DNA of 64,000 nt from Lunularia cruciata (GCA_948567375.1 CAOYZS010000005.1:62001-126000); one strand, 5' to 3'; numbered from the stretch's first letter, positions 43,651 through 58,164 are shown. Notes: generated from the letters alone by a model not told the origin. Translations and numbers: made by a program.

Positions 43651-46577
43651 TGTGATAACCCAGAAAGTATTTCTTTTGCGATAATTAGTAAGTAAAGTTT
43701 GTTCCTAGAGAGATACAAGTTAGAAATGGTCAAATACAAAGTAAAATGTAACAAACAGTTCTTCTTGAGTTCATCTTTAATCTCTCAACTAGAAAAAAAA
43801 CCCAAAAGAGAGTAACAAGCACTAGTTCATAGTCTCATCACAAATTAACAACACCAATAATCACAATTCATCCAATTCTTTCCAAACAAATCTTGATTGT
43901 GATGATTCATTTTATTCTAAGAAGGCAACTTCACTAAAAAATAACTTCACATTAAAATTGTGTTCCACCTCTCCATTGAAGGCAAAACTTCCTCAAAAAA
44001 AGTTACTTTGCATCAATCTAGTATGGCACTCACAAAAACAGAAAATTACCAACACTATAATTCCTCATAAATTTGTCAAGGTGTTGCTTTGATTGCTATC
44101 CACTTAAGATCAAACACATAAAATGAAGTTAGAGTTGTGAAATCCAACATCCAACAAGCTCACAGACTTACACTTCAAATTTCTCCCAAACATACATAGA
44201 GGATTCATACTTGAAATTAAGTTAAAATGACAAGCACTAAATTACAACACTTTGCTTTACTCAACTTCAAAAATATGAATATTGAACAAAAACTCCTTCC
44301 AAATTCTTCCTTTTGAATAGGCAAAGCACTTGACAATTACCTAACTAAAAATACCATTCTATAACAACTTTACCAACCTATAGATCCAAAATGACAAGCC
44401 ACCTTGTCATATCTCAAAATTGTTACTAATCCGATCCAATGTCTACTTTGACTTCAACTTCCAAACATTATGCTCTTCCTTTGTATCCTATACTTTGGGC
44501 TTATCTACAACTTCTACATCTTCTATCTTCTATCACCTCTTTAGTATGGACTGCAATTGAAGACAATTGAAGATAGGCATCTATCTACATTCTTATTCCC
44601 TAACCCAATCTCCTCTAGTGTCTTAGGCAACTCACCTGAAGACACCTGCACTCTTACCTCTACAACTTTGCATTTCACATTTGTCTTCACCTCATTGTAA
44701 ATTGTATCTAACTCTTATCTAACAAGATGTAGTCTGAGAAGTACATTGTCTCCTACCTCTAGCATCTTTCTATCTACATGATCTCTCAAGTGAATCAAAA
44801 GATTATTCAAGTCAATGTCTTTAACCTTCCTCTTCCGAGTTTCCCTGCACCAAATTCTTTTAATTTGTGCAGCCTCATCCTTTCATCTTAACCTTAGTTT
44901 TAGTACTCAACATCACCTTTAACTCCACAATGGCTTCTTTTATTGACTCCAAGTCCTTCCTTAGAACTATCTTCTCCTTACTTCTCTTTATTCCAACTCG
45001 TTTTGGTACATTATCAACTCATCCTTGAATTCTGCCTTTAGTGCTTCCTTCTCTTCCACATACTAGCCTAGTTGGGCTTTACACTTCTGATCAACCCCCA
45101 CAATTAATCTTCCTCTTGCAATAATTTGCATTGCTAGGCTTGATCCTTCTCCGTTGCACTCTTTTTCAAACTCTCCAACTCTTGATCCATCATTGCTACG
45201 ATTGCCTTTGAGTGTATGCTTTCCAGCCTCACATCAGTACTTCACTCTTCATCCTCTCAAGCAATGCATTTTGCTCCTTCAACTCGTCACCATGGTTCAA
45301 GAAGTTCTCTTGCAAGGTCTCTAAATTCTTCTCCCAAAGAACTACCTCATTCTAAAGTTCTTTGGCTTCCTTTGCTCCTCAGGTTATCTTACTCCGCAAC
45401 CCTAAGGTCTCTTCACTCAAGTACCTCACTACTTGTAGCTCATCCCTTACTTTGGGATGATCCTTCTTCAACTCCACTTTCTTCCTCTAGAGCTCCACCA
45501 ACAAAGGTCAAATGATCTTTGATAGATAGTCAACTCTATCAACTCTATCTTCCCATCCTTGCCTTTGGTCTGCACTTCTTATATTGGTGCTTTAATCCGA
45601 AGGCATGTCTTTGTACCTTCAAAGTTACTTTGTCATAGCTTTCACCTTCTTCTTCTTCTACGTTGCTCGGCCATACAACTACAACTTGAGTACTTCTCTT
45701 TGATCTTGTTGCACTCAAAAATGTCAAGGTGGTCTCTCTTGCTTGTTCATCTTTTAGCTCAACTGTAGGTAACTCTAGGCAAGGATCGCCTCTCCTCTCC
45801 ACACAGTCAATTGCCTTGTGGAATTCCCATTCTTCTTCTTCAACAACCTCTTCCACCAATTGTTGGACTTTGGGTTCTCCCTCACTCTTATTGCTGGACT
45901 CCCCACTCTATAGAGTGAACTCTTCTTTTGCTCTTGAGTCTTCACACTTTGACTTGGATTCTTGTTCTAATTTTTTCATCTAACAATTTGTCCTTCATTA
46001 CTACCAGCAATGGCTTTGGATTCAACCTTCTTGTCTTTTGTGGCTATATTGACAATATTATTTCTTTGGGTCTACTTCTCTTTCTTGGTAACACTATCTC
46101 CTCCTTCCTTGACATTAATACTATCTTCTCCTTCCTGCTCTTGAGATAGTAGTCATCGCCTTCATGGACCCATTTGATGTAGTATTGCTTATCTCCATCC
46201 GCTTCTCTTTGTAAATTGGGATGAAAGAGAGACATCATCCTCCCTCTCTACTCCAAGATGAATAAGATTAATCCAAAGTATAAGTGGGCTACAAAGGGTA
46301 CAAAGTAAGGAGGCAACATATCCATTCTCCAATAAGTAATCATCTATCCTACTTGTTGGTGTAAGTACTTTGCCCAGTCTATCACCTTCTTGCAAACATC
46401 TAGTGAAAGAATACCACCTGTTGCATCATTATAAAGGTGGTTCCCTTTGGCTTAAACATGACCATCAGCGCATTGACTATCCTCCTTTATAATTGGTGTC
46501 TAGTTATCCACCTTGTATCTGGTAAACAAATTCTTCACCATGGCAGTTTCTTCTGAAGATTCACACTTCCGATAAAA
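43651..46577 (-). repeat. L-family LTR, minus sense, truncated
   Basis: Starts cleanly at TGTGATAACC within the LINE and runs to about 46577, within the ORF N-terminal block, where LINE sequence resumes. Broken ORF pieces lie on the minus strand (45545-45859, 46044-46395). The upper LTR end and part of the LINE are missing, so a deletion removed both. Confidence 0.7.
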
Positions 46578-47541
46578 GGTGATGTGCAGGTGATGTAGTG
46601 CTCTAACTCCACCAAGCTACAAAGCTTATAGAAGTTCTTTGATTCTCTTCTTTGGTTTTGCAAGCAAACAAAGATGAAAGTGAACCTTGATAAGTCTAAG
46701 GTGATTATGGTGGGTTCTAAAGGTATCACACCTTTCTTTTTTATGGATAGTGTTTGGAGAAGGTTTCTTCTTATAAGTACTTGGGCCTTGAGTTTTCTCA
46801 TGACTATAATTAGTCTACTTGTGTGAAGAATTGAATCAATGCAAGGTTTACAAATTTGTATTCACTCATGAATTGCTCTAGACTTGCTCATCTTACCACA
46901 TAGGAGTTGAAGAGGGTATTGTTCAAATCTCTCCTACAACCAATAATTCTTTATTGTGCTCAGATTTGGGGTCTAGGTTCTAAGGAGAAATGGTGGCAAA
47001 AGGTAGAGAAAGTTCAGAATTTTTTTTATGTGATGAACTTGGAGTGAGGACTCAAACTCCTTATGTATTGCTACTTGCTAAACTAGGGCTTTTGCCTCTT
47101 GAGGCTAAAGCTTTCTTCTTAGCTCTTACATATGCCACTAAGGTGAGGTCCATGGAGCATGAAAGACTTTCCTACCAAGCTTTTTGTGCCAATCTATCTA
47201 TTGGTTGGTATACAAATCTAATTGAATGGTTTACAAGGTGGAATGTTTATGAGTAATATAGGAGATTGGAGCCTGTTGCACTATGGGAGGTCATCAAGGA
47301 GCAGTTATTACTTTGCTTATTGTAGGAACATGGTACCAAGATGGTGTTCTACCAACAGTTTGTAAATCCTATGTTGGTGTATTATGAGCAAGATTATCTC
47401 TTGGCTAGGATTTCTACTTCACATAAACATGTTGCTCAATATAGAATTAGCTCTCATAGGCTAGAAGTAGAACAAGGATGCTAGCATCAAATAGAGCACT
47501 CCATGCAACTTTGGATATTTTGTAGTATGAGCAAACGTGAG
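46578..47541 (+). pseudogene. LINE reverse transcriptase 3' part, copy 1
   Basis: Begins at the DDVVL active-site region (46590) and continues colinear with 62080-62760: FDSLLWFC, QTKMKVNLDKSKVIMV near 46670-46710, and FFMDSVWRRF near 46740. Stops are frequent. GTGAG at 47537-47541 is a target duplication of the solo LTR that follows. Confidence 0.7.
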
Positions 47542-50500
47542 TGTGACAACTTGGCAAATATCACTTTTGCAGTAATCGGGTAAGTAAAGTTTGTCCCTGT
47601 AGAGATACGATTCAGAATTGGTCAAATGCAAAGTCAAATAGTAACTTGTAGTTCTTCTTGATTGCTTAATCTCTCAAGTAGAAACTACACCCAGAAGAGA
47701 GTAACAAGCTCACAATCTTGACAATTTGTCACAAATACACACACACACATACATAATCACAACATAGCAAATTCTGCCCAAACAACTCTTGATTATGATG
47801 ATTCAGATTCTCCCAAAGATGGCACTTCACTGCAAATAACAATTTTGCCTCAAAATTGTGTTCCACCCCGCCACTAAAGGCACAACTTCCTTGATCAAAA
47901 TTGCTTCACATCAACTTCATGCTGCACTCACAAATGCAGAATACTCCCAACACTACAATTCTTCTCAAATCTGTAAGGCATTGCTCCGATGCACTTCACT
48001 CAGGATCAAACACACATAATGAAGATCAAGGCTGTAGAATCCAACATCCATAGACACACTGACTTGCACTTTGGAGTTCTCCACACACTCACAAACACAA
48101 ACACGGAATTGACAATCGGAATTAAGCTCAAGCAACGAGCACTGAAAACAACACTTCTTTTTATCTATCTTCAGAAATATGAATACTGAACAACAGAGTA
48201 CTACAAATGCTCCCCTTAAATACTGAAGCAATAGCAGTTCTTCCTACCTATGCATCGCTCCCTAACATCTCTTCCTACCTGTAGATCCAAATTGACAATC
48301 CATCTCTTCATATCTGCCTCTTCCTATCTCAAAATTGGTACTTATCCCGATCCAATGTCTACCTCATCATCGGCTTCCAAACCCGATGATCTTCCTACTA
48401 CTTCTTTTTCTTTGGGTATAGCTAATTCTACTAATTCCGTCACTAATTCTACTACTTCTACACTAGGAACTACAATTGCACTAAGGAGTGACTTATCTAA
48501 CTCTTTATCTCCTAACCTACTCTTATCTAATGTGTCAAATAACAAATCCGATGACACTTGTACTCCTACTTCTACAACATCTGACTTCCGCTCCGCTGTC
48601 ACACTATTCCTAATTTTCTCTAACTCCAATTTGACTAAATCTGATCTGAGACTAACATTGTCTTCTACTTCTAACATCTTCCGGTCCACACGCTCTCTCA
48701 ATCAAATCAGCAATGTATTCATGTCCACATCTTTGGCTTTTCTCCTCTGAGTTTCCTACACAAGCAACTTCAACTCATGTAGACGGGCTTCTTCCAATCT
48801 CCCTTCAGCCTCCGTGCTTAAGATTGCTCTCAACTTGCCCGCAACTTCTCCTATTGATTCCGACTCATATCCTCGAGAGCGTGCTACCTTCAATTCTTCT
48901 TCATACATCTTCAGCTCGTCTTCATACTCCGTAGCAAGCATCTTCTTCTCCTCCGCATACTATGTACTTTGTAACTCAACACTTTTGACTAGCTCTCATA
49001 ATCATTCTTCTTCTTCCTGCTTGACTGCTAACTCCCTTTGCCATGCTTGATCCTTCCCCGTTGCACTCTTCTTCAAGTTGCCCAACTCCTACTCCATTAC
49101 GATTGCCATCACCTTCAAATGAATATTCTTGATGTGCACATCACTCACTTCCTCCTTCATTTTTCTCAGCCACATTGCCTGCGCCTTCAATTCTCCGGCT
49201 TGCCTCTATAGTTCTTTCTCTTTTGATTCGCAGCTCTCTTGTAACATCTCAAAAGTCTTCTTCTTCAAGACTTCCTCCCTCTGAAGTTCTTCAATTTCTT
49301 CATTTCTTCGGACTTGTTGCTCCTACAACCCCTTCAATAGATGCTTCACCACTTGCAACTCATTCATTCCCTTCCTACAATCTTAGGGAATTACCCTCCG
49401 ATGCTCCTTTAACAGCTCTAGCAATGGGGTGACCACTTTTGTCAGATATGATATCCCACCGAAGCTTTCTTTATCTTCATCGCCGTCTTCATCTTCAGTC
49501 TTCACCTCCTTCATTGGCTCCTTCATCCGAAGTCGCAATCTTTGTATCTTCAAAGACACCGCATCAGAACTTTCTTCTTCTTTACCAATTGAACTCGGCC
49601 CCGCAGGATACTCCTCCTTTTCCTCTGGTCTCTGCTTATTCACCACTATAGCTATGCAATGACTCGTTGTTTTGGGTACTCTGTCAATCATTGTAGGACA
49701 AGCTTCACTGACCGCCACCAACTACTGAACCTTAGGTTCCCCCTTGCTATCACTTCCAGACTCCTCACGTTTTAAGGTGAGAGCTCTTCTTCTATGGATT
49801 CCTCCTCTTGCGACTCGGTTTCTTCTTCAGACTCTAATTCCAATGATGCTTCTCTCACCATCTTCTTATTCTGCACAACCAGTCTTTGAGTCTTCCTTTG
49901 AGCAGGAGGTGACTTTGCTTCTTTGGGTTTACTACGCTTCTTCGTCTTTGGACTTGTGACTTCTTCTATCTGCCACTGTCCGGTCTTCAAGAAATTTTTG
50001 TCGTTGGCTCGCAGGTGTATCATATATTGTCACTCTTTGTCGTCCGCTTCTCGTCTTAAGTCAGGATGGAAATGGGACATCATGCGATGCCGCTCTTCTA
50101 CTATTAGCAAGTTCACCCTGAAGTAGAAATGCGCTACAAATGGTGCAAAATAATGAGGCGGAGAACCTATTTGCCAATTGATCACCATCTGCCTTGTTTG
50201 GTGGTGAAAACACTTTGCCCAATTCACTGGGACTCTTGCAAACATCTGGTGGAAGAAGACCGCTTGCTGCATGTTCACATATGTTGTTTGTTCTAGCTTG
50301 AACATGACCATCATTGCCCCAAGATACTTCTCCTAATTGGATCCCGATAGGACTCCACCTTATAGCCATTCGTGGTTCTCGAAGCAAAGAACAAGTTTTG
50401 AATTTTTGCCGTCTTTCTGCAACATCACACTTCCGATAGAAGGTGATCTCATCGGCTCTCTTGCTTCCTTCCCCAATACTAACCTCCAATCTAACTCAGT

Positions 50501-51283
50501 CCATTGAGCCGGATTTCCTCTCTTCCCTTCAACTTTGGGACCCTCCTCACAATTACTGGCAGCTATCTTTGCCATCACTCCTCAGAAACTGAAATTCCAG
50601 TTCCATGCTAAAAACGTAATATGAAGTCTATTCAAGACTTTGATTCTGGCTACTACATCTAACCTATGAATTGCAAAACTATGCACCGCTAGCACATTTG
50701 TGACCTTCTTTGCCTTAATCTGCTCTCGTGTTCTATGACACTAAAAGACAATGCACTCTCCTAGATGAGACACTCTAACCCCTTCTGGATTTCAGAAAAT
50801 TTCACTCTCAATCGGCTTTTGAACACGCATTACTACATGACGACTGCTCAAAGGAATTGGAAATTTACTTGGCATATTCAACTTGTCCGTGCACAATTGC
50901 AATCTTATATTACCCCAAATTGCATCATTCTTCAGTCGATTTCAAATTCGACTTCCCTTCTTCTACGTGTTGATGTCCGGTCACAATCAAGACATGCTTC
51001 TTCTGCCTCTACCGTTTCTTGAAGTGTACTTTCTTGCCATGTACCAAGGTTGTTAGACGGTCTTTGTATCACCTACGCCTTCCAACCCAAAGACGGTGCT
51101 CTTCAGACTTTTTTCCAATGTACCCTTCTTTTGAGTACCTCCATCATTGGATCTGATCTTGCCTTGTTAGGATGTCCTCCAAAGTCACTTCCGTCCATTC
51201 TTCTTCCGCAATTCAGCTTCCAGTGCTTACTTCTTCCCTTAAACACTAATCAACAATAAAAATGGAAAAATGTGGGCACCACA
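47542..51283 (-). repeat. Solo LTR of family L with GTGAG duplication
   Basis: 3,742 bp, TGTGACAACT to GTGGGCACCACA, flanked by GTGAG at 47537-47541 and 51284-51288. LINE sequence is continuous on both sides (AGCAAACGTGAG joins GATGAGCACC as at 62754-62780). It contains a decayed LTR ORF on the minus strand between 48342 and about 50700. Solo LTRs arise by recombination between the two LTRs of an element. Confidence 0.9.
48342..50720 (-). pseudogene. LTR ORF remnant in solo LTR
   Basis: Pieces of the LTR-borne ORF in order: N-terminal block at 50030-50580 (RGNPAQWTELDWRLVLGKEA; HYFAPFVAHFYFRVNLL), middle at 49383-50023, coiled coil at 48756-49380, and C-terminus at 48342-48701 ending LEADDEVDIGSG. 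Broken by several stops and frameshifts. Its similarity over the whole length shows the ORF is an old component of the family. Confidence 0.7.
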
Positions 51284-51555
51284 GTGAGGATGAGCACCAT
51301 GCCTTTGTTGAGTGCCCTTGTTACCAACAGATCAAAGTTAGACTTCAAATTACTTGTATTGATTTCTCAATTCTCTTATAGATTGAAAATTTAGTATTAA
51401 GGAAGTATAAGACCAAGATTAGTTTAAATTTGACCAATTTGTTACAAATTGGTCAAATGCCTAGGCTCACATTTCATGTGTTTTGTATTGTGTTTTCAGC
51501 CTTTTGACACTTTGGGGTCTTTTGGGCTTTATATTTCATTTTTTCATTGTTGTTT
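51284..51555 (+). mobile_element. LINE 3' end, copy 1
   Basis: Continues the LINE after the solo LTR (DEHHAFVECPCYQQIK-like, compare 62766-62820) and runs into an AT-rich tail near 51555, where an L-family LTR begins. Confidence 0.65.
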
Positions 51556-54369
51556 CATTGTGATGATTCATTTCTTCTTGAAGTTGTCCACTTTACATGA
51601 AAAAAATTTCCATGGAGTTTTGTTCTACTCCCCCATTGAAGGCATAATTTCCTCAATCAAAGTTGCTTTGCATCAATCCATTATTGTGATCACAAATGCA
51701 AAATATCACCAACACTATGACTCTTCACGGATTTGTCAAGGCATTGCTTCAATTGCTATCAAACTTGCAATTCAAACTTCTCCAAACACTCATAAAAAGA
51801 TAGAGGAGTGATAGTCATAATTAAGCTAAAACAACAAGCATTGAGTTACAACAATTTGCTTTACTCAACTTCAAAATAATAGTACTAAATAATAACAAAC
51901 TATGAATGCCCCCTTTAAATAAGCAAATCACTATGACCATTATCTAACTATACACCATTCCTTCACAATCTCCAAATCCAAATCAACACTCTACTAATTC
52001 ATATCTACCTCTTTAGATATGAAATCCATTACTCCTACTTCTATCCAATGTCTTCCTCTACTTAAGCTTTGACATCTAATGTAACTACAATGTTCTCTTG
52101 CACTTTGGGTTCAACTACAACTTCTTCAATCTCTATCCTATCTTTAGCCTAAACTAAAATTGAAGGTCATGGGTCTACTAATTACTTCCTCCTTCTTGGC
52201 TTTAACAACTTCAATGACATCGAGTAACTCACCCAAAGATACTTGTTCTCCTACTTGTGATCCTCACATTGGGTTTCTTCTTTCTCATTACTCCTAAGTT
52301 CTAATTTCACCAAATCTAATCTAAGACAAACATTATTTCTTACTTCCAACATCTTCCTATCCACATTCTCTCTTAAGCAAATCAATAACTTATTCATATC
52401 TACATTCTTTGCTTTCTACTTCCTTGTCTATTGCACTAAGAACTTCAATTTGTGCAATCTGGTTTCTTCCACCTTTACTTTCATGACAACTTCTCTAATT
52501 GAATCTGACTCATTTCTCATAACTATCTTCTCTTGACTCCCTTTTGTCTCCAACCCATTTTGATACATCTTCAACTTCTCTTCAAATTCTGCTTTTAGTG
52601 CTTCCTTCTCCCCCACATATTGGAAAAGATGAGTCTCTACACTTCTGATCAGTCTTTGCAACCTCTCTTCCTCTCAATTTCAATTTGTCAACTCACATTG
52701 CTAGGCCCAATTATTTTCATGTGTGCTCTTCCTTAGGCTCTCCATCTCTTGGTCCATCACAACTGCCACTGCCTTTGAATGTATCATCTTCAGTTGTGCA
52801 CCAACAAATTCTCCTTTCAATTTCTCAAATGTTGCCTTTTGGTCCTTAAATTCTATAGCTTGTCATTCAACTTTGTTGTTGCACTTCACAAAACTCTCTT
52901 GCAAATTTTCAAAGCTCTTCCTCCAAAGAACAACATCCACCCAAAGTATTTTGGCTTCTTCATCACCTTGGGTTATCTTCTTTTGCAACTTTGAGGTTTC
53001 TTTACTCAAGAACTTCACTACTTCTAGTTCATCCTTCACTTCAAGATGTGCTCTCTTCAACTATTCCTTCTTCTTTTGCAATTGCAACAACAAGGGACAT
53101 ATGATCTTTGATATGTATTCTACTCCATAGAACTCTCTATCATTGTCTTCTCTTCCGTCGGTGCTTCTTTGACTGGTGCCTTAACCCAAAGTCTTGATCT
53201 TCTCACCTTAAGTGTTACCTCTTCCAAGCTTTCTTCTTTCTTCTTGACTTTACTCAATCCTTGCAGCTACGGCTTGCAAACTTCTCTTTCATCTTGCTAA
53301 TCTTGGAAACACCTAGGCTACCTCCCTTGCTCTTTCTCCCTCTAGCTTCACTATAGGTAATTCCAAATACGGCATATATCCTCTTCCATACAATCAATTG
53401 CCGCATGGAATTCCTCATCCTCTTCTCTAGCCACTTTGTCCACTGATTGCTAGACTTTGGGTTTCCCTCATTGTCATTCCTAGAATCCTTACTCTATAGA
53501 GTGAGCTCTTCTTCTTTGTCTCTTGAGTCTTCACACTCAACTCGGCTTTTTCTTCTGATTCTTCTTTTGATGACTGGTTCTTCACTACCACCATCTCGTG
53601 CCTTGGATTCAACCTCCTGAATTTTCATGCCTTCATTGGCAACACTCTTTCTTTGGGTGTACCATACTTCCTTGGCCTTGGGATATCCACCCACACTTTC
53701 TTCTCCTTCCTTATCTTGAGGTAGTGCTCATTGCCTTCATGGATTTTCATAATGAAGTATTGCTTGTCTACATCCGCCACTCAATGTAAATTGGGGTGAA
53801 AGTATGAGACCATCCTTCCTTTGAGCTTAGAAGATTCAGTCCCAAATAGAAATGGGTTGAAAAGTGTACAAAGTAATGGGGTGGCAGATCCATTCTCCAA
53901 CTATTGATCATTTGACCGACTCTTTGGTTGAAACACTTTGCCCAATTCACCGCCTCTCCTATAAACCTCTAGTGAAAAACAAAACCTATTGCTTCATCAT
54001 ATAGGTGGTTTTCTCTAGCTTAAATGGCATCATCATGATGACTATACCCTTTCATATTGGATCCTGATAGCTCTCTACCTTGTACCGAGAAGTACTACAA
54101 GAATTCCTCACCTTGAGTATTTTTTCCAAAGAATCAGACTTTTGATAGAAGGTGACTCCTCTTACTTCTCTTGCAAAGACAAATCTCCAATGCGACTCAA
54201 TCTATTGAGTCAAATTTCCTCTCTTTCCCTTTGTCTTGGGATTTTCTTTGCAATTACATGCAACAATTTGTGCCATGAACCCTCAAAAGGTCAAATTCCA
54301 ATTCCATGCCAAAAAGGTAAGACAAAGTCATGACTTTGATCCTTGCCAATATGTCTAATTCATGAATGG
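51556..54369 (-). repeat. L-family LTR fragment, minus sense
   Basis: Enters the LTR about 250 bp from its end and runs to 54369, within the ORF N-terminal block; a short continuation is visible after 58037. Broken ORF pieces on the minus strand: 52428-52661, 53427-53694, 53768-53950. It is the target of the solo LTR at 54370-58032. Confidence 0.7.
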
Positions 54370-54859
54370 TATGGTGCACACATTTTATTTTATTTTTCTG
54401 TTTTGTAAGCAATTGTAGAAGAAGTAAGCAAGAAAGCCGAATTATGAAGAAAAGAATAGATGGGAGTGTCTTCAGAGGGAATCCAAAGAAGTCGACTTAG
54501 GTTTGGAAAATTGAACTTGGAGAAACCTTTCTACATGGCAAGAAAGTACACTTCAAGAAATGGCAGAGGCAGAAGAAGCATGTCTTGACAATGACAAGAC
54601 GTCAACACTTGAAGAAAGGGGAGTTGATTTTGAAATTGACTAAAAAATGACTGCAATTTGGGGTAATATAAAATTGCAATTGCATAGGGGAAAATTGAAT
54701 ATGCCAAGTAGATTTCCTATTCCTTTGAGTAGTCGTCCTGCAATAATGCATGTCAAGAAGCCGATTGAGAGTGAAATTTTCTGAAATCTAGAAGGGGTTA
54801 GAGTGTCTCGTCCAAGAGAGGGAATAGTCTTCCAGTGCCAAAGAACGAGAGAGTAGATC

Positions 54860-57230
54860 ATGGCAAAGAAGGTCAAGAACACTCTTGTAGTAAGAAGTTT
54901 TGCAATTCAGAGGTTGGATGTCCTAGCAAGGATCGAGGTCTTGAATAGACTTCATATTACTTTTTTAGCATGGAATTGGAATTTTAGTCTCCCACGAGTC
55001 ATGGGTGCCAATAATTGTGAGGAAGGTCTTGAAGTCAAGGAGAAGAGAGGAAATCCGGCTCAATGGATTGAGTCAAATTGGAGGTTAGTGTTGGGGAAGG
55101 AAGCAGGAGAACCGACAGGGATCACCTTCTATTGGGAGTGTGATGCTACAAAGGAGACTGTGGACATATGCAATTCGTTCTTTGTTCCACATACAAATGG
55201 TAACAAGGTGGGGTCCTATTGGGACCCGATTAAACAAAGCATCGTGGAGATGATAATGGCAATGTTCAAACCAGAACAAACAACTTATGTGAATATGCAA
55301 CAAGTGGTCTTTTTTCACTAGATGTTTGCAGGAGTGAAGGTGAACAAGGCAAAGTGTTTCCACCAGCAAACGAGGAAGATGGTTGTCAATTGGAGGACAA
55401 ATTCACCTCCACATTATTTTTCACCATTTGCAACATATTTCTACTTTGGGTTGAATTTGCTGATAGCAAAGGAGCGGTGTCGCATGGTGTCACATTTTCA
55501 TCCTGATTTGAGATGGGAAGCGGATGAAGAAGAATAGCAATACATGGCATACCTACGAGCCACTAATGATCATTTCTTGAGAAAGGGACAATAGGAGATG
55601 GAAGAAGTCATAAGCCCGAAGGCAAAGAAGTGGAATAAATCCAAAGAAGTAGATTTGCCTCCAGCACAAAGAAAGACCGGAAGACTTGTTTTGCGGGGTA
55701 AGAAGGTGATGAAATAAGAACCTTTAGAAACTGAGTCTAAAGGGGAGATAGAGTCTAGAGGAGAAGACTCAGAAGAAGCTGAACTCACGTTACAAAGTGG
55801 GGAATCCGGAAGTGTGAATGAGGGTGAAGACAAAGTTCAACAATTGGCTGAAGTAGAAGAAGATGAAGCTTTTCATGCAATGATTGATATTATAAAGGGA
55901 AATGCTAATCCCTATGTAGCCTTGGTCATGGAAGAGAAGGGGGCTGAGCAAAAGGAGAACCCTATGGGCCTAAGTTCAGCAGGTAAGGAAGAAGGAAGCT
56001 CGAACATAGTATTGCTGAAGGTACAAAGATCGAGACTTTGGAAGAAGGAGGCGGCGGAAGAGGTGTGAAGTACAAAGATGGGGCTGAAGACAAAGAGAAA
56101 TTTGGAGGAATATAGTATTTATTGCATGTTGTAACTCCATTGTTGGAGCTGTTGAAAGAGCACCAGAAGGTAACCCCACAAGGTGATTGTATGAAGGTGA
56201 TGAGTGAGTTGTAGGTGGTGAAGTATCTACTGGCTGAAGTGAAGGGATTGCAGGAGCGTGTAACCCGAAGAGACAAGGAAGTCGAAGAGCTTCGGGTGGA
56301 TACAATCTTGAGGAAGAAGACTTTCAAGAAGTTGCAAGAGAGTTTTGAGTCAAGAGGGAGAGAAATGCAGTGGCAAGCCAAAGAGTTGAAGGAGCAGACA
56401 ATGTTGCTGACCAAGATGAAAGAGGAGGTCAGTGAAGTGTGCATGGAGAGTATTCATGTGAAAGTGATGGCATCAATGATGGAGCAAGAGTTAGAAAGCT
56501 TGAGGAAGAGTGCAGCCAGGAAGGATCAGGCATGGCCGAGAGAGTTGGCGGTCAGATATCAAGAAGAAGAAAGGCTTAGAGAGTTGGTACAAAGTGCTGA
56601 GTTACAGAGTTCTCAATATGCGGAGGAGAAGAAGATGCTTGCTGCTGAGTACAAAGATGAGTTGAAGATGTACCGGGAGGAGTTGAAGGCAGAGCAATCT
56701 TGAGGGTGTGCATCTAAGTCAATAAGAGATGGTGTGGGAAAGTTGAGATAAATGTTGAGCACTGAGGCTGAAGGAAGATTGGAAGAAGCAAGACTACACA
56801 AGTTAAAGTGCTTGTGCAAGAAACTCAGAGGAGGAGAGCCAAAGATGTTGATATGAACACTCTACTAATCCGATTGAGGGAGCGAGTAGATAGAATGATG
56901 TGAGAAGTAGGAGACAATGTAAGTCTCAGATTAGATTTAGTGAATTTAGAGTTAGAGAGAATTAGCAGTAGTGTGACATAGGAGTTTAGGGTGTTTAGAT
57001 GTTGTAGAAGTAGGAATTCAGGTGTTTTCAGACTTGTCTTCAAGACATTAGAAAAGAGTGGGTTGCAACATAAAGAAGTAGATGGATTACACATCACCTC
57101 AATTGTAGTTCTTAGTGAAGAGGTAGTAGAAATAGTGAAGGAATTTGTAGAATCAGAAATACGCAAAGAAGGAGAAGTAATAGGAAGATCATCGGGTTTA
57201 AAAGCCAATGAGGAGATTGACATCAGATAA
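54860..57230 (+). pseudogene. LTR ORF remnant in + sense solo LTR
   Basis: Four main open pieces: 54860-55321 and 55322-55537 (one frame with a single stop between; RITFLAWNWN-type motif, GNPAQWIESNWRLVLGKEAG, HYFSPFATYFYFGLNLL), 55814-56068 (acidic middle), 56215-56703 (coiled coil) and 56991-57230 (C-terminus ending NEEIDIR). This is the best preserved copy outside element B, with few stops for its apparent age. Confidence 0.7.
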
Positions 57231-57351
57231 AAGTAGAAACAGTTTTGAAATTTGAAGAGGTAGATATGAGGAGGTGGTTTGCATTTTGGATCTATAGGTA
57301 GGAAGAGTTGTTATAGAATGGTATAGTTGTTAGCAACTATTGATTTCTCTA

Positions 57352-57360
57352 CTATTTAAA
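57352..57360 (+). promoter_or_regulatory. TATA-like box of solo LTR
   Basis: CTATTTAAA at the same place relative to the ORF end as at 725-733. Confidence 0.5.
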
Positions 57361-58032
57361 GGAGGCATTCACAATATTATATTGTTCAGTATTCATAATT
57401 CCAAAGATAGATAAAGCTAAGTGATGATTTCAATGCTCTTTGCTTGAGCTTAATTTTGGGTATCAACTCTACGTGTGGGTTTGTGAGTGTTTGGAGAATT
57501 TCAATTGGCAAGTTAGTGTGCTTCATGGATGTTAGATTCTGCAGCCTTGATCTTCATTCTGTGTGTTAGATCTTGAGTGAAGTGCAATCTGAGCAATGCC
57601 TTGATAGATCTGAGAGGAATTGTATTGTTGGTAGTATTCTATATTTGTGACTGCAGCATTGAGTTGATGTGAAGCAATTTTGATCGAGGAAGTTGTGCCT
57701 TGAGTGGAGGAGTAGTACACAATTTTGAGGCAAAGTCGTTTTGCAATGTAGTGCTATTTTTGGGAGAATCTGAATCATCACAATCAACATTTGTTTGGAT
57801 AGAATTTGCTATGTTGTGATTATGGGTGTGTGTATTCATGACAAGTTGTCAAGATTATGAGCTTGTTACTCTCTTTTGGGTGTAGTTTCTACCTGAGAGA
57901 TTAAAGAGGAGCCCAAGAAGAACTACATATTACTGTTTGACTTCGTATTTGATCAATTCTGAATTGTATCTCTATGGGAACAAACTTTACTTACCTTATT
58001 ACCGCAAAAGTGATATTTGCCAGGTTGTCATA

Positions 58033-58160
58033 AATGGCAAGACTTCTCACCAAACTCTACATTTTGCACTTCCTCAGTCTCGGTCTCAAAATGATCAAAC
58101 TCTCCCCAAAACTCAAGATTCTAAACCCTAAACTTTATCTAACTTTTACCATCATAACTT
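58033..58160 (-). repeat. Short continuation of the interrupted minus-sense LTR
   Basis: About 30 bp after the right AATGG copy continue the LTR of 51556-54369; homology then fades. I see no gene here. Confidence 0.4.
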
Positions 58161-58164
58161 CTTA

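Larger units (their letters stand above)
54370..58032 (+). repeat. Solo LTR of family L with AATGG duplication
   Basis: 3,663 bp in + sense. It starts TATGGTGCACACATTTTA (TG changed to TA) and ends GGTTGTCATA. AATGG occurs at 54365-54369 and 58033-58037, and the minus-sense LTR around it is continuous when this copy is removed. It contains an ORF remnant and a TATA-like box. Confidence 0.85.
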